Positions 26,601-33,858 of a stretch of 33,858 nt of DNA are shown here, one piece after another. The translations under genes were made by a program, and so were the position numbers. The notes under the pieces are model-generated. The model was given only the letters and a program-made list of their open reading frames with translations, made no database searches and was not told the DNA's origin. How positions within the stretch are numbered: the stretch's first letter is position 1; the number at the start of each line of letters is the position of its first letter. Source of the stretch: an uncultured Armatimonadota bacterium (GTDB lineage: Bacteria; Armatimonadota; Fimbriimonadia; Fimbriimonadales; GBS-DC); NCBI GenBank assembly GCA_937139515.1, contig CAKZQI010000071.1, positions 1 through 33,858 of the forward strand. The letters are read 5' to 3'.

Positions 26601-26853
26601 AGACGGTCATCCCTGCGCCGTCTATCACCTCGGCATCGGCAGGGATGGGAGTCTCGCTTTCGGCACCGACCGCTTGAATGACCCCGTCACGCACTACAAT
26701 CGAGCCCTGCGCGATGGGGTCACCTGCCCCGGTGACGACTCTCGCGCCCTTGATTGCATAGACCTGAGGCAGGCGGTAAGGAGTATCTTGTGCCAGTGCC
26801 CAACTCGCCGTAACGCATGCTAAAACCCAACAAACAACTCGCCACTGTCGCAT
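23602..26853 (-). CDS. Tandem amidohydrolase-family secreted protein (N-terminal domain degenerate, C-terminal domain intact)
   Basis: Signal peptide; two amidohydrolase-like domains (ARVVTGAGDPIAQGSIVVRDGVIQAVG...YPGFIDAFTSLG and ATVWTMAHPAPLPNTDVLIVDGRIQAVG...TPGMIDCHSHTA); extra beta-rich C-terminal domain. Confidence 0.92.
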   Translation of the reverse strand: MRQWRVVCWVLACVTASWALAQDTPYRLPQVYAIKGARVVTGAGDPIAQGSIVVRDGVIQAVGAESETPIPADAEVIDGAGMTVYPGFIDAFTSLGMPPQANDTAYASYERGNTYSNPQIRPERQAMVLLQPDSAQVSRWRRAGFVAVHTAPPHGIMSGSSAVISLGDDPNSNLVIVPDYGVVLNLRGRGAFTGGGGYPSSLMGAIALVRQVLYDAQHHAQVWAEYQRNPSGKPRPAMNRSLEALQPLLRREVPLLAIANNAQDILRVLRIADEFDLRVVIVGGQEASKVADELKRRNVPVLLSIEMPEPLRTYDPLNPPTLTSLRNRALAYQNAAILHEKGVTFAFTTEGLGDPERLLRNIRTAIQNGLPKEKALDALTKVPAQLMGISNRLGTIERGKLASFVVVQGELFDARTQVRFVFVDGKRFRTDLGTPASASPAPRFRGPRNWDAENTASQLEASCCYEHARGGVQVHMQSHDHEAHACEDHCSDHLTAGVPPRQDVPQEPALSRSDEQETPRPQGEGGSDDAPQFPRVRLEPLMPTPADEHNTWLIRNATVWTMAHPAPLPNTDVLIVDGRIQAVGKNLTAPANARVIDATGMHLTPGMIDCHSHTAISAGVNEGTNVCTAEVRIQDVINPEDTNIYRQLAGGTTSALMLHGSANVIGGQSITVKWRWGKSADEMIFKEAPTGIKFALGENVKRSNFRTDSTRYPASRMGVEQVIRERFLAALDYKRHWEEYRAGKRPLPPARDLQLDALVEILEGKRLIHCHSYRQDEILMLLRVCEEFGIRVGTLQHVLEGYKVANEIARHGAGASSFSDWWAYKIEVYDAIPHNGAIMWERGVVVSFNSDSNELARRLNTESAKAVKYGGVPEVESLKFVTLNVAKQLGIDRYVGSIEPGKHADLALWSDHPLSGYAVCQKTFVDGVLYFDIQRDREWRQKREQELEGYLKALRPVSLFDRPERERPQTPTAERPAPQALSIAGTWRGKIFGADPLPPEGVEFTLVIQQEGNTLSGTLETPLGSQPFSGVPFDPNSNTLQLTVSAQGMSFTVSATVEGSRMTGTVSAMGFSFSLQAERVPNS

Positions 26854-26909
26854 ACTGCATTTAGATTACGGCTTGTTGGGAATATCTCCTGCTGAGAGAG
26901 GGAGTTGAG

Positions 26910-27860
26910 TCACACCGTTTGCGCCAGTGTCTCGTCTAACCACCAAATTAGTTCACCCTGAGCGGGCTGAACCAGTCCGGCAGGCAGTGGCTCGCCGTTG
27001 AATACTCGTTGGAGCATCGTTTGCTTGTTCTGACCGACCACAAGAAACCAAACCCGATGGGCGTTGTTCAGAACGGGCAGGGTGAGGGTCAACCTTTGGT
27101 GCGGTTCAAAAGGCGCAGTCGCAGGCATGACCCACCGCATGCCCTCGTTCAGGGCAGGGTCGCTCGGAAAGAGCGAGGCGGTGTGCCCATCATCGCCCAT
27201 GCCCAGTAGGATGAGGTCAAAGGTGGGGAACTTCTCCGCACGCAGTGAGGGGTTTTCATATGCCCTCACCCCCAACCCCTCTCCCAACGCTGCGGGAGAG
27301 GGGAGTGGCTGGCTCCCTCTCTCTCCCGAAGCTTCGGGAGAGAGAGGGCTGGGGTGGGTGAGGGCATCTGAGAACCTCTCCCCCCCGTCCCCCCTCTCCG
27401 CAAGCAGAGAGGGGGGCGAAGCAGGGCGTTCCCCCTCTCCGTTTACGGAGAGGGGGTTAGGGGGTGAGGTGAAATCAAAAAACTCCATCCTCAGGGTCGC
27501 CTCATACTGTCGGGCGCACTCGTTGGGGTCGGCGCAGTCGGTGGGCATCGGGAACAGACAGCCCTCAGGCAGGCTCAGATGCCCAAGCCACGCCTCAAAT
27601 GCCATTCGGAAGTTGCTTTGGGGATGGTCGTGGGGCACATAGCGCTCGTCGCCCCAGAAGAAACGCACTCGTGTCCAGTCTACTGCCTCACGAAAATCGG
27701 GGCAGGCAAGCCGTTCATAGAGTGCGCGGGGCGTGCTTCCTCCAGAGAGGGCGATACGGAACCGCTCTTGACGGCTCAAAGTCTGCTGAACCGCTTGAAC
27801 CAGTGCGTGGGCGACTTGCTCAATCAGCGCCTCAGGCGGGGCAGAGCGAACCAGCCTCAT
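26910..27860 (-). CDS. pgl: 6-phosphogluconolactonase with in-frame repeat-derived insertion
   Basis: ALSGGSTPRALYERLA, RFFWGDERYVPHDHPQSNFRMA, FDLILLGMGDDGHTASLFP; start overlaps pheT stop (ATGA). Confidence 0.9.
   Translation of the reverse strand: MRLVRSAPPEALIEQVAHALVQAVQQTLSRQERFRIALSGGSTPRALYERLACPDFREAVDWTRVRFFWGDERYVPHDHPQSNFRMAFEAWLGHLSLPEGCLFPMPTDCADPNECARQYEATLRMEFFDFTSPPNPLSVNGEGERPASPPSLLAERGDGGERFSDALTHPSPLSPEASGERGSQPLPSPAALGEGLGVRAYENPSLRAEKFPTFDLILLGMGDDGHTASLFPSDPALNEGMRWVMPATAPFEPHQRLTLTLPVLNNAHRVWFLVVGQNKQTMLQRVFNGEPLPAGLVQPAQGELIWWLDETLAQTV
27261..27366. repeat. Palindromic element (family 4) inside pgl
   Basis: Terminal inverted repeats TGCCCTCACCC (27261-27271)/GGGTGAGGGCA (27356-27366); internal CCCCTCTCCC..GGGAGAGGGG and a perfect 34-bp palindrome CCCTCTCTCTCCCGAAGCTTCGGGAGAGAGAGGG (27315-27348). 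Confidence 0.88.
27371..27473 (+). repeat. Two-hairpin C/G-rich repeat element (family 3), copy inside pgl
   Basis: agaacct...cccccctctccgcaagcagagagggggg...CCCCCTCTCCG-TTTA-CGGAGAGGGGG...gggggtgaggt; same orientation as 15661-15764. Confidence 0.87.
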
Positions 27861-29962
27861 CTTCGGACTTGCGCGCCGTGTTCGCGCTCCAACGCCTCAA
27901 AAATCGCTTGAACTTGTGCGTTGACCTCTTCGTCGGTGAGGGTACGCTCAGGGTCGCGGAACACCAGCGAGAACGCCAGACTGTGCCATCCCTGCGGCAC
28001 ATTCGCACCGATGTAGCGGTCGAACAGGCGAAGCGACTCCAATCGGTTCCCAGCGATGCGCCGAATCGTCTCCACCAGCGCGCCCACAGCAACCTGCTGA
28101 GGCACCAACAGGGCAATATCGCGCAACACAGGCGGGAACGCCGGGAGCGGGCGATAGTGAACTGTGTGGAGAGCGCTGTGCATCAGGGTGGTCAGTCCGA
28201 ACTCGGCAAGATAGACCCGATGGCGAAATTCGTACTGCTGGGCAATCTCAGGGTACAGTTCGCCCATAATGCCCAACCGCTGATGATGCGCATCGTGGAC
28301 ATAGGCGGAGCGTCCGGGATGGAAACGGTGGTCGTGCCCCTCGGCAGGGAAGAAGCGCGCCTCGATGCCCAGTCCGCTCAGCAGATGCTCCACAAAGCCC
28401 TTGAAGGTGTAGAAATCGGTTTCGGTGGGTTTCTGTGCCCAGTGCGGCGCGTGGAGTTGCCCCGTGCTGAGCAATCCCAGATGGAGCCACTCGTGGTAGC
28501 GCTTCTGTTCATCTTCGGCAAACACGCGCCCGATCTCAAACAGGTGGAGGTCACGGATGCCGTGCCGTCGGTTATGGTCGGCAGTGCGCACCAGGCTGGA
28601 CAGAAGCGAGTGGCGCAGGTGGCTCAGTTCGTCGCTCATCGGGTTGCGCAGCATCACGGGCTGGTACATCAGCTCGCCGATACCCTCGCCAGCGGTCTGC
28701 AACGGGTTCTCTGGCTCCAAAGTATGGCTCACCACTTCCTGAAGTCCCCCACTGAGCAAGAGGGTACGCAGGCGCTCACTGAAGGCACCCTCAGGACTGT
28801 CCTTGCCTTGGGTGGTGTGTCCTGCAGGCGGCGACTCGGGGATGCGCTCGTAGCCGAGTATCCGTCCCAGCTCCTCCACCAAGTCCATCTCGCGCACCAA
28901 GTCGTTCCGATAGAGCGGGACGCGCGTTTCCACGAGGCGTGGGTTGGAAGCGTCAGGGTTTGGCTTCAGATTCAACCGCTCCAGCACGGCATACGCCTCC
29001 TCTGGAACAATCTGGAAGCCCAACAGTTGCTCAGCGCGGTCTAAACGCAGGTTCAAAGCGCTCACCTCGTAAGGGTGGGGATAGACATCAATCATCCCTT
29101 CCACGGCGCGTACGCCCGTCCACTCCTCAATCAGCTCACACACTCGGTACTGAGCGACAATGACTAAGTTCGGGTCAACGAAGCGCTCAAAGCGGTAGGA
29201 CGACTCGGTACGCAGTCCCAGACGGCGCGCTGTTGCGCGGATGGAGAAAGGGTTGAAGTGCGCCGACTCCATCAGCACATTTTGAGTGCTGGGGTTGATT
29301 TCGGTCTCGGCACCGCCCATCACGCCTGCCACAGCCACGGGGCGCTCAGCGTCGCAAATCATGAGCATTTCTGGGGTGAGCCTATGTTCCTGCTCGTCCA
29401 ATGTTTGGAGGTGTTCCCCCTCGTAGGCGCGTCGCACCACGATACGTGCCTCTTTGAGCGTGTCCAAGTCAAAGGCGTGCAGAGGTTGCCCCAGCTCCAG
29501 CATCACATAGTTCGTGGCGTCCACCAAGTTGGAGATAGGGCGCATCCCCGCAGCGAGCAGACGGTTCTGGATTTTGGCAGGGGAGGGGGCGATTTTGACC
29601 CCGCGTATCACGCGCGCCCCATAACGAGGGCACAGGTCAGGGTCGCGGATTTCCACTTGGGCGTAGCGGGCGGTCTCGGTCGGGTCTGGGGTGGGAGGGT
29701 TGAGTATCCGTTCGTTCAGCTGTAGGAACAGTGGGGTTGGCTCGCAATCCGAGCCGAGCATCGCATAAACCTCACGCGCTATGCCGAAGATGCTGAGACA
29801 GTCGCCACGGTTCGGCGTGATGTAGAGCGCTAACACTTCGCCCTGAGGGGTCTCCAACACCTCCTCCACCTCCAAGCCCACCATCGTGAGCTGTTCGGCA
29901 AGGGCTTGGGCACTCAGGTCAAACTGAACAAAATCCTTGAGCCATTCGATGGGCACTCGCAT
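27857..29962 (-). CDS. pheT: Phenylalanine--tRNA ligase beta subunit, apparently lacking the tRNA-binding (B2) domain
   Basis: MRVPIEWLKDFVQFDLSAQALAEQLTMVGLEVEEV...ITPNRGDCLSIFGIAREVYAML; SNLVDATNYVMLELGQPLHAFD; C-terminal FDX-ACB region RDIALLVPQQVAVGALVETIRRIAG. Confidence 0.95.
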   Translation of the reverse strand: MRVPIEWLKDFVQFDLSAQALAEQLTMVGLEVEEVLETPQGEVLALYITPNRGDCLSIFGIAREVYAMLGSDCEPTPLFLQLNERILNPPTPDPTETARYAQVEIRDPDLCPRYGARVIRGVKIAPSPAKIQNRLLAAGMRPISNLVDATNYVMLELGQPLHAFDLDTLKEARIVVRRAYEGEHLQTLDEQEHRLTPEMLMICDAERPVAVAGVMGGAETEINPSTQNVLMESAHFNPFSIRATARRLGLRTESSYRFERFVDPNLVIVAQYRVCELIEEWTGVRAVEGMIDVYPHPYEVSALNLRLDRAEQLLGFQIVPEEAYAVLERLNLKPNPDASNPRLVETRVPLYRNDLVREMDLVEELGRILGYERIPESPPAGHTTQGKDSPEGAFSERLRTLLLSGGLQEVVSHTLEPENPLQTAGEGIGELMYQPVMLRNPMSDELSHLRHSLLSSLVRTADHNRRHGIRDLHLFEIGRVFAEDEQKRYHEWLHLGLLSTGQLHAPHWAQKPTETDFYTFKGFVEHLLSGLGIEARFFPAEGHDHRFHPGRSAYVHDAHHQRLGIMGELYPEIAQQYEFRHRVYLAEFGLTTLMHSALHTVHYRPLPAFPPVLRDIALLVPQQVAVGALVETIRRIAGNRLESLRLFDRYIGANVPQGWHSLAFSLVFRDPERTLTDEEVNAQVQAIFEALEREHGAQVRR

Positions 29963-29968
29963 CGTCGT

Positions 29969-30973
29969 TCACAAAATCGGGAACAGCGCCAAGAAACGCA
30001 GGTCGTTTTCCAAAAACAGTCGCAAATCGTCCACACCGTATTGGAGCATGGGGATGCGCTCAATCCCCAGCCCGAAGGCGAAGCCCGAATAGCGCTCCGA
30101 GTCGATGCCGTAATGTTCCAAAATGTTCGGGTGGATGAGTCCTGCGCCTCCCAACTCCAGCCAGCCCCCCTTCCACGAGATGGCGAAGTCCACGCCGGGT
30201 TCCACGAAGGGGAAGAAGTCGGGGCGGAAGCGCACGCGCACCTCATCACCGAACATAATGCGAGCGAACTGGGTGAGCGTGCCTTTCAGGTGAGCCATGC
30301 TCACTCCTTCATCTACCATGAAGGCGTCCACTTGGTGGAAGGTGTGGGAGTGGGTGGCGTCTACATTTTCGTAGCGGAAACATCGCCCGATAATCCCGAT
30401 TCGCAGGGGGAGTGACCGCTCGCCGCGCTGAACCTGTTCAAAGATGCGCCCTTGAATGGAAGTGGTCTGCGTGCGTAGGAGCCACCCGTCCGCCACATGG
30501 AACGAGTTCTGAGCGTCCATAGCGGGATGGTCGGGCGGATAGTTGAGCGCCCCGAAGTTGTACTCAAACTGCTCCAGTTCGTAGCCTTCTACAAACTCAA
30601 AGCCTAAACCAATCAGCGCCGACTTGACGCGTCGGGCAGTGAGGGTGAGCGGGTGGAGCCGTGCAGGGCGCAGAGGCACACCAGGCAAGGTCGGGTCTAA
30701 GCGTTCGATTTCCAAGCGCTGTTGAAGCTCCTGTTGGGTAAGTTGCTCGCGCTTATGGGCGATAGCCTGTTCTAAGGTTTCGCGCGCTTGGTTGACGGCT
30801 TGCCCGAACAGGGGACGCTCTTCGGGGGGTAAGCTCCCCACTTGGCGCAGGAGCAGGCTCAGCTCGCCCTTCTTGCCGAGATAGCGCGACTCCACCGCTT
30901 GGAGTTCGGCGGTGGAGTGAGCTTGTTCTATCTCTGCCTGCGCTTGCTGAAGCAGTTGGTGGACGGTCTCCAT
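29969..30973 (-). CDS. pheS: Phenylalanine--tRNA ligase alpha subunit
   Basis: HPLTLTARRVKSALIGLGFEFVEGYELEQFEYNFGALNYPPDHPAMDAQNSFHV; RTQTTSIQGRIFE; FPFVEPGVDFAISWKGGWLELGGAGLIHPNIL. Confidence 0.97.
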   Translation of the reverse strand: METVHQLLQQAQAEIEQAHSTAELQAVESRYLGKKGELSLLLRQVGSLPPEERPLFGQAVNQARETLEQAIAHKREQLTQQELQQRLEIERLDPTLPGVPLRPARLHPLTLTARRVKSALIGLGFEFVEGYELEQFEYNFGALNYPPDHPAMDAQNSFHVADGWLLRTQTTSIQGRIFEQVQRGERSLPLRIGIIGRCFRYENVDATHSHTFHQVDAFMVDEGVSMAHLKGTLTQFARIMFGDEVRVRFRPDFFPFVEPGVDFAISWKGGWLELGGAGLIHPNILEHYGIDSERYSGFAFGLGIERIPMLQYGVDDLRLFLENDLRFLALFPIL

Positions 30974-30978
30974 CGGCT

Positions 30979-31326
30979 CTACGAGCGCACGGCTTGGATG
31001 AGCATCCCGAACGCTTCAGGGTCGCGCACGGCCATCTCGGCGAGCTGTTTGCGGTTCAGTTCGATGCCCTTTGCTTGGAGGGCGTGGATGAACTCGCCGT
31101 AGCGCAGTCCGTGTTGTCGGCATGCGGCGTTGATGCGCGTAATCCAGAGTTTGCGGAAGTCGCGCTTGCGCTGGCGTCGGTCGCGGAACGCATACATCAG
31201 CGACTTCATCACTTGCTCGTGCGCCTTGCGATAGAGTTTGCTTTTGGCGCCGTAGTAGCCTTCGGCGCGTTTGAGCAGTTTCTTATGGCGTCGGCGCGTG
31301 ACAATTCCACCTTTAACGCGTGGCAT
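30979..31326 (-). CDS. rplT: 50S ribosomal protein L20
   Basis: [83 protein letters not shown]. Confidence 0.98.
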   Translation of the reverse strand: MPRVKGGIVTRRRHKKLLKRAEGYYGAKSKLYRKAHEQVMKSLMYAFRDRRQRKRDFRKLWITRINAACRQHGLRYGEFIHALQAKGIELNRKQLAEMAVRDPEAFGMLIQAVRS

Positions 31327-31341
31327 ACTGTTCCTCCTTAC

Positions 31342-31539
31342 TTATTTGCCTGCCAGAAGGCGATTGATACGGCGGTACTCGCCCTTGAAGAGTTCGTCTT
31401 CAAGGTCAAGCCGTCGCTTCCGACTGGGGCTCTTGCTCAAGAAGAGGTGGCTGTTGCCCGCCTTCTTGTGCATCAGTTTGCCCGTCGCTGTCCGCTTGAA
31501 CCGCTTGGCGGCGGTCTTGCTCGTCTTCATTTTTGGCAT
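31342..31539 (-). CDS. rpmI: 50S ribosomal protein L35
   Basis: MPKMKTSKTAAKRFKRTATGKLMHKKAGNSHLFLSKSPSRKRRLD; SD AAGGAGGT 7 nt upstream. Confidence 0.96.
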   Translation of the reverse strand: MPKMKTSKTAAKRFKRTATGKLMHKKAGNSHLFLSKSPSRKRRLDLEDELFKGEYRRINRLLAGK

Positions 31540-32092
31540 TGGTTGTACCTCCTTCGTCGCTCGGCTTCACTTTCGGGGTCGGCTTTTTGCGTGGCGCGAT
31601 GACCATCACCATCTGGCGTCCGTCCATCGCAGGCGGTTTCTCCACTGTGCCGACCTCTTCCAGAGCCGAGGCAATCTTCTTCAGGAGTTGCTCGCCCAGT
31701 TGGGGGCGGCTGAACTCACGACTGCGGAAGATGACCACGAATTTTACCTTATCGCCATCTTCCAAAAACTCTTGGGCGTTTCGGATTTTGGTCTTGATGT
31801 CGCCTTCGGCGATGTTGGGTCGCAGGCGCAGGGTTTTGATATCGCCGACCTTCTGTTTCTTTTTCGCTTCTTTCGCCAGCTTTTCTTGCTCGTAGCGGAA
31901 GCGCCCGTAGTCCAGAATACGGCACACGGGTGGGTCAGCATTGGGTGCGACCTCGACCAAATCCAGTCCTTTTTCTTGGGCGATTTTGACGGCGCGGCGA
32001 ATATGCATCACGCCCAGCTGCTTACCGTCCACATCAATCACGCGCACCTCTTTGGCGCGGATACGATTGTTAATTCTCAGTTCCTTCTGAAT
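31406..32092 (-). CDS. infC: Translation initiation factor IF-3, likely ATT start, C-terminal extension overlapping rpmI
   Basis: Own upstream extension: [71 protein letters not shown]; ATT codon at 32090-32092 with GAGGGTGA upstream. Track start 32047 would truncate the conserved [14 protein letters not shown] segment. Confidence 0.93.
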   Translation of the reverse strand: [228 protein letters not shown]

Positions 32093-32140
32093 GGCAGTGT
32101 CACCCTCGCTTTTGTCAAATTGTGCGCAAGAGTATACCCG

Positions 32141-32656
32141 CTACTCTGCTAAAGCCTGTCCAACGACTCGCAGGATGTCTTCGCGGAGCTCGTTGCTGTA
32201 GCCAATCTCAGCGTAGCGGATGACGCCCTTCTTGTCCACGATGTACAGGGTGGGGAACGCCTCCACGCGGTAGCGTCGCATCACCTCCGCCTCGTTGGTG
32301 GGAACCACGATGCGGTAAGTAACTTTGTTCGCCTCAATAAAGGCGCGCACCTCGTCCACCGTGCCCGACTGGAGCGCCACACCGACCACTTCTAAACCAC
32401 GCGACGCATATTTGTCGTGCAGTTCCTGGAAGAACGGCATCGACTCCCGACACGGTCCGCACCAAGTCGCCCAGAAGTCCACCAGGTAGACCTTGTCCTG
32501 GCGTCCTCCTAGTTTGACCTCTTTGCCGGCGAGGTCTTTGAGTTGGATTTCGGGCAGTTTCTGTCCGCGTCGGAGCGCCGACTGGGAGGGCAACACCGCG
32601 AACAGGAGCACTGCAATCCCAATAAGTACCACAGGTACCGCAAATTTTGCCATCAT
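32141..32656 (-). CDS. TlpA-like thioredoxin/redoxin family protein, membrane-anchored
   Basis: N-terminal TM; VYLVDFWATWCGPCRESMPFFQELHDKYASRGLEVVGVAL; VEAFPTLYIVDKKGVIRY. Confidence 0.92.
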   Translation of the reverse strand: MMAKFAVPVVLIGIAVLLFAVLPSQSALRRGQKLPEIQLKDLAGKEVKLGGRQDKVYLVDFWATWCGPCRESMPFFQELHDKYASRGLEVVGVALQSGTVDEVRAFIEANKVTYRIVVPTNEAEVMRRYRVEAFPTLYIVDKKGVIRYAEIGYSNELREDILRVVGQALAE

Positions 32657-32751
32657 TTCGCCTCCGTACAGATTATACCACGCCAAGTAGTGAAGTGCGC
32701 CTCTGAGACTGCTGAGGGCAGAGGTATCATTCTTGGGCTACGGGGCATGCT

Positions 32752-33858
32752 ATGACGCTTGAGATCGCACTAGTGCTGGGGCTGGTCGTTGGGGCGGTTG
32801 CGCTCTTCATCAGTAGTCGCTATCCGCCCGAGGTGGTGGCAGTCATTCTGTTGGTGACGCTCCTGTTGAGCGGTCTGGTCTCCCCAGAGCAGGGTCTGCG
32901 CGGGTTCAGCAACTCGGCGGTGATCACGATTGCTTCCATGTTCGTGCTGAGTGAGGGGCTACGCCGCTCGGGCTTGATTGATGCGGTCGTGCGTCATCTG
33001 GGTCGGCTGGCGCGTGTAAGCCCCTGGCTGGCGGTGGTGCTCCTTCTTCAAATGACAGCCTTCCTTTCGGCGTTCGTGAACAACACGGCAGTCGTCGCTT
33101 TGCTCATCCCTGTGGCGTTAGCACTGGCGGAGAGCGTGCGCCGTAGCCCATCCAAGTTGCTCTTGCCCCTCTCTTACGCCTCTATGCTTGGAGGGGTCTG
33201 CACGCTGATTGGCACCTCCACCAATTTGATTGTGAGCGGGGTGGCTCAGCAGAGGGGCTTGGAGCCGTTGGGGATGTTTGAGTTTGCGCCGATGGGATTG
33301 ATTTTCACGGGGGTGGGTATGGTCTATCTGCTGACTATAGGGGCGCGCCTATTGCCCGACCGACGAACGGGCGCTGACCCCACCCAAGCGTATCTGCTGA
33401 GCAACTATTTGGCAGAGGTGGTGGTGACCCCCCGCGCCAAATCGGCAGGCAAGATCTTGATGAACGCCGATTTCGTGCGCGACATGGGCGTGGATGTGTT
33501 GGATATCTGGCGCGAGGGGCTGAGGCTCCTGCCTTTGCCTGACCGCCTCATCCAAGCGGGGGATGTGTTGAGGGTGCGCTGTGACATTGAAAAACTTCAG
33601 CGACTTCAGAAGGAGTATGGGCTACAGCTCGTCAGCGACGCGGAACAGTATGCGGAGGCGAAGGAGGAGATTCTGCTGGAGGTGGTGATAACGCCCGGCG
33701 CCTCGCTGGAGGGGCAGTCGCTCAAGTCAGCACGGTTCCGCAATCGCTATGGGGCGACCGTGCTGGCGTTGCGCCACCGCCAGACCACGGTGATGGAGCA
33801 GATTGCCGATGTGCCCCTTCAAGCGGGTGATACCCTACTGGCGCGCGTGGAGAAGGCG
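32752..33858 (+). CDS. SLC13/DASS-type anion permease with TrkA-C (RCK_C) domains, 3'-truncated by window edge
   Basis: Own translation: MTLEIALVLGLVVGAVALFISSRYPPEVVAVILLVTLLLSGLVSPEQGLRGFSNSAVITIASMFVLSEGLRRSGLID...FLSAFVNNTAVVALLIPVALALAE...GGVCTLIGTSTNLIVSG...; open to window end, absent from ORF track. Confidence 0.9.
   Translation, partial: MTLEIALVLGLVVGAVALFISSRYPPEVVAVILLVTLLLSGLVSPEQGLRGFSNSAVITIASMFVLSEGLRRSGLIDAVVRHLGRLARVSPWLAVVLLLQMTAFLSAFVNNTAVVALLIPVALALAESVRRSPSKLLLPLSYASMLGGVCTLIGTSTNLIVSGVAQQRGLEPLGMFEFAPMGLIFTGVGMVYLLTIGARLLPDRRTGADPTQAYLLSNYLAEVVVTPRAKSAGKILMNADFVRDMGVDVLDIWREGLRLLPLPDRLIQAGDVLRVRCDIEKLQRLQKEYGLQLVSDAEQYAEAKEEILLEVVITPGASLEGQSLKSARFRNRYGATVLALRHRQTTVMEQIADVPLQAGDTLLARVEKA

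Overview
Bacterial chromosomal window, probably from an Armatimonadota-like lineage; the taxon is inferred from gene style (pilin-like '[29 protein letters not shown]' protein, dockerin-like 'GDVNGDCVVDDADLLAVLFAFG' tails), not proven. Housekeeping content: nuoN, CapA-type phosphatase, EnvC/M23 peptidase, cyanophycinase, pilT, SDR, Gfo/Idh/MocA, DJ-1/PfpI, TPR-GT2, MerR, a tandem amidohydrolase, and a translation-gene cluster (TlpA-like)-infC-rpmI-rplT-pheS-pheT-pgl. Accessory content: a HepT/MntA-type toxin-antitoxin pair bracketed by 72-bp palindromic repeats, a LacI-regulated cluster of dockerin-tailed secreted proteins with a GH16-like protein, and several palindromic repeat families. Most notable observations: (1) a palindromic repeat family, also present intergenically, sits in-frame inside the 6-phosphogluconolactonase gene and adds about 75 aa; (2) PheT appears to lack its tRNA-binding (B2/EMAP) domain; (3) infC has a likely ATT start and a C-terminal extension overlapping rpmI by 134 nt out of frame; (4) the tandem amidohydrolase has a degenerate first domain and a His/Cys-rich linker; (5) two genes (DUF4190-like, doxX) look split by single-base frameshifts. 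I did not find a clear-cut new defense or mobile system. Two partial edge CDSs (1..933 minus and 32752..33858 plus) are absent from the supplied ORF track.
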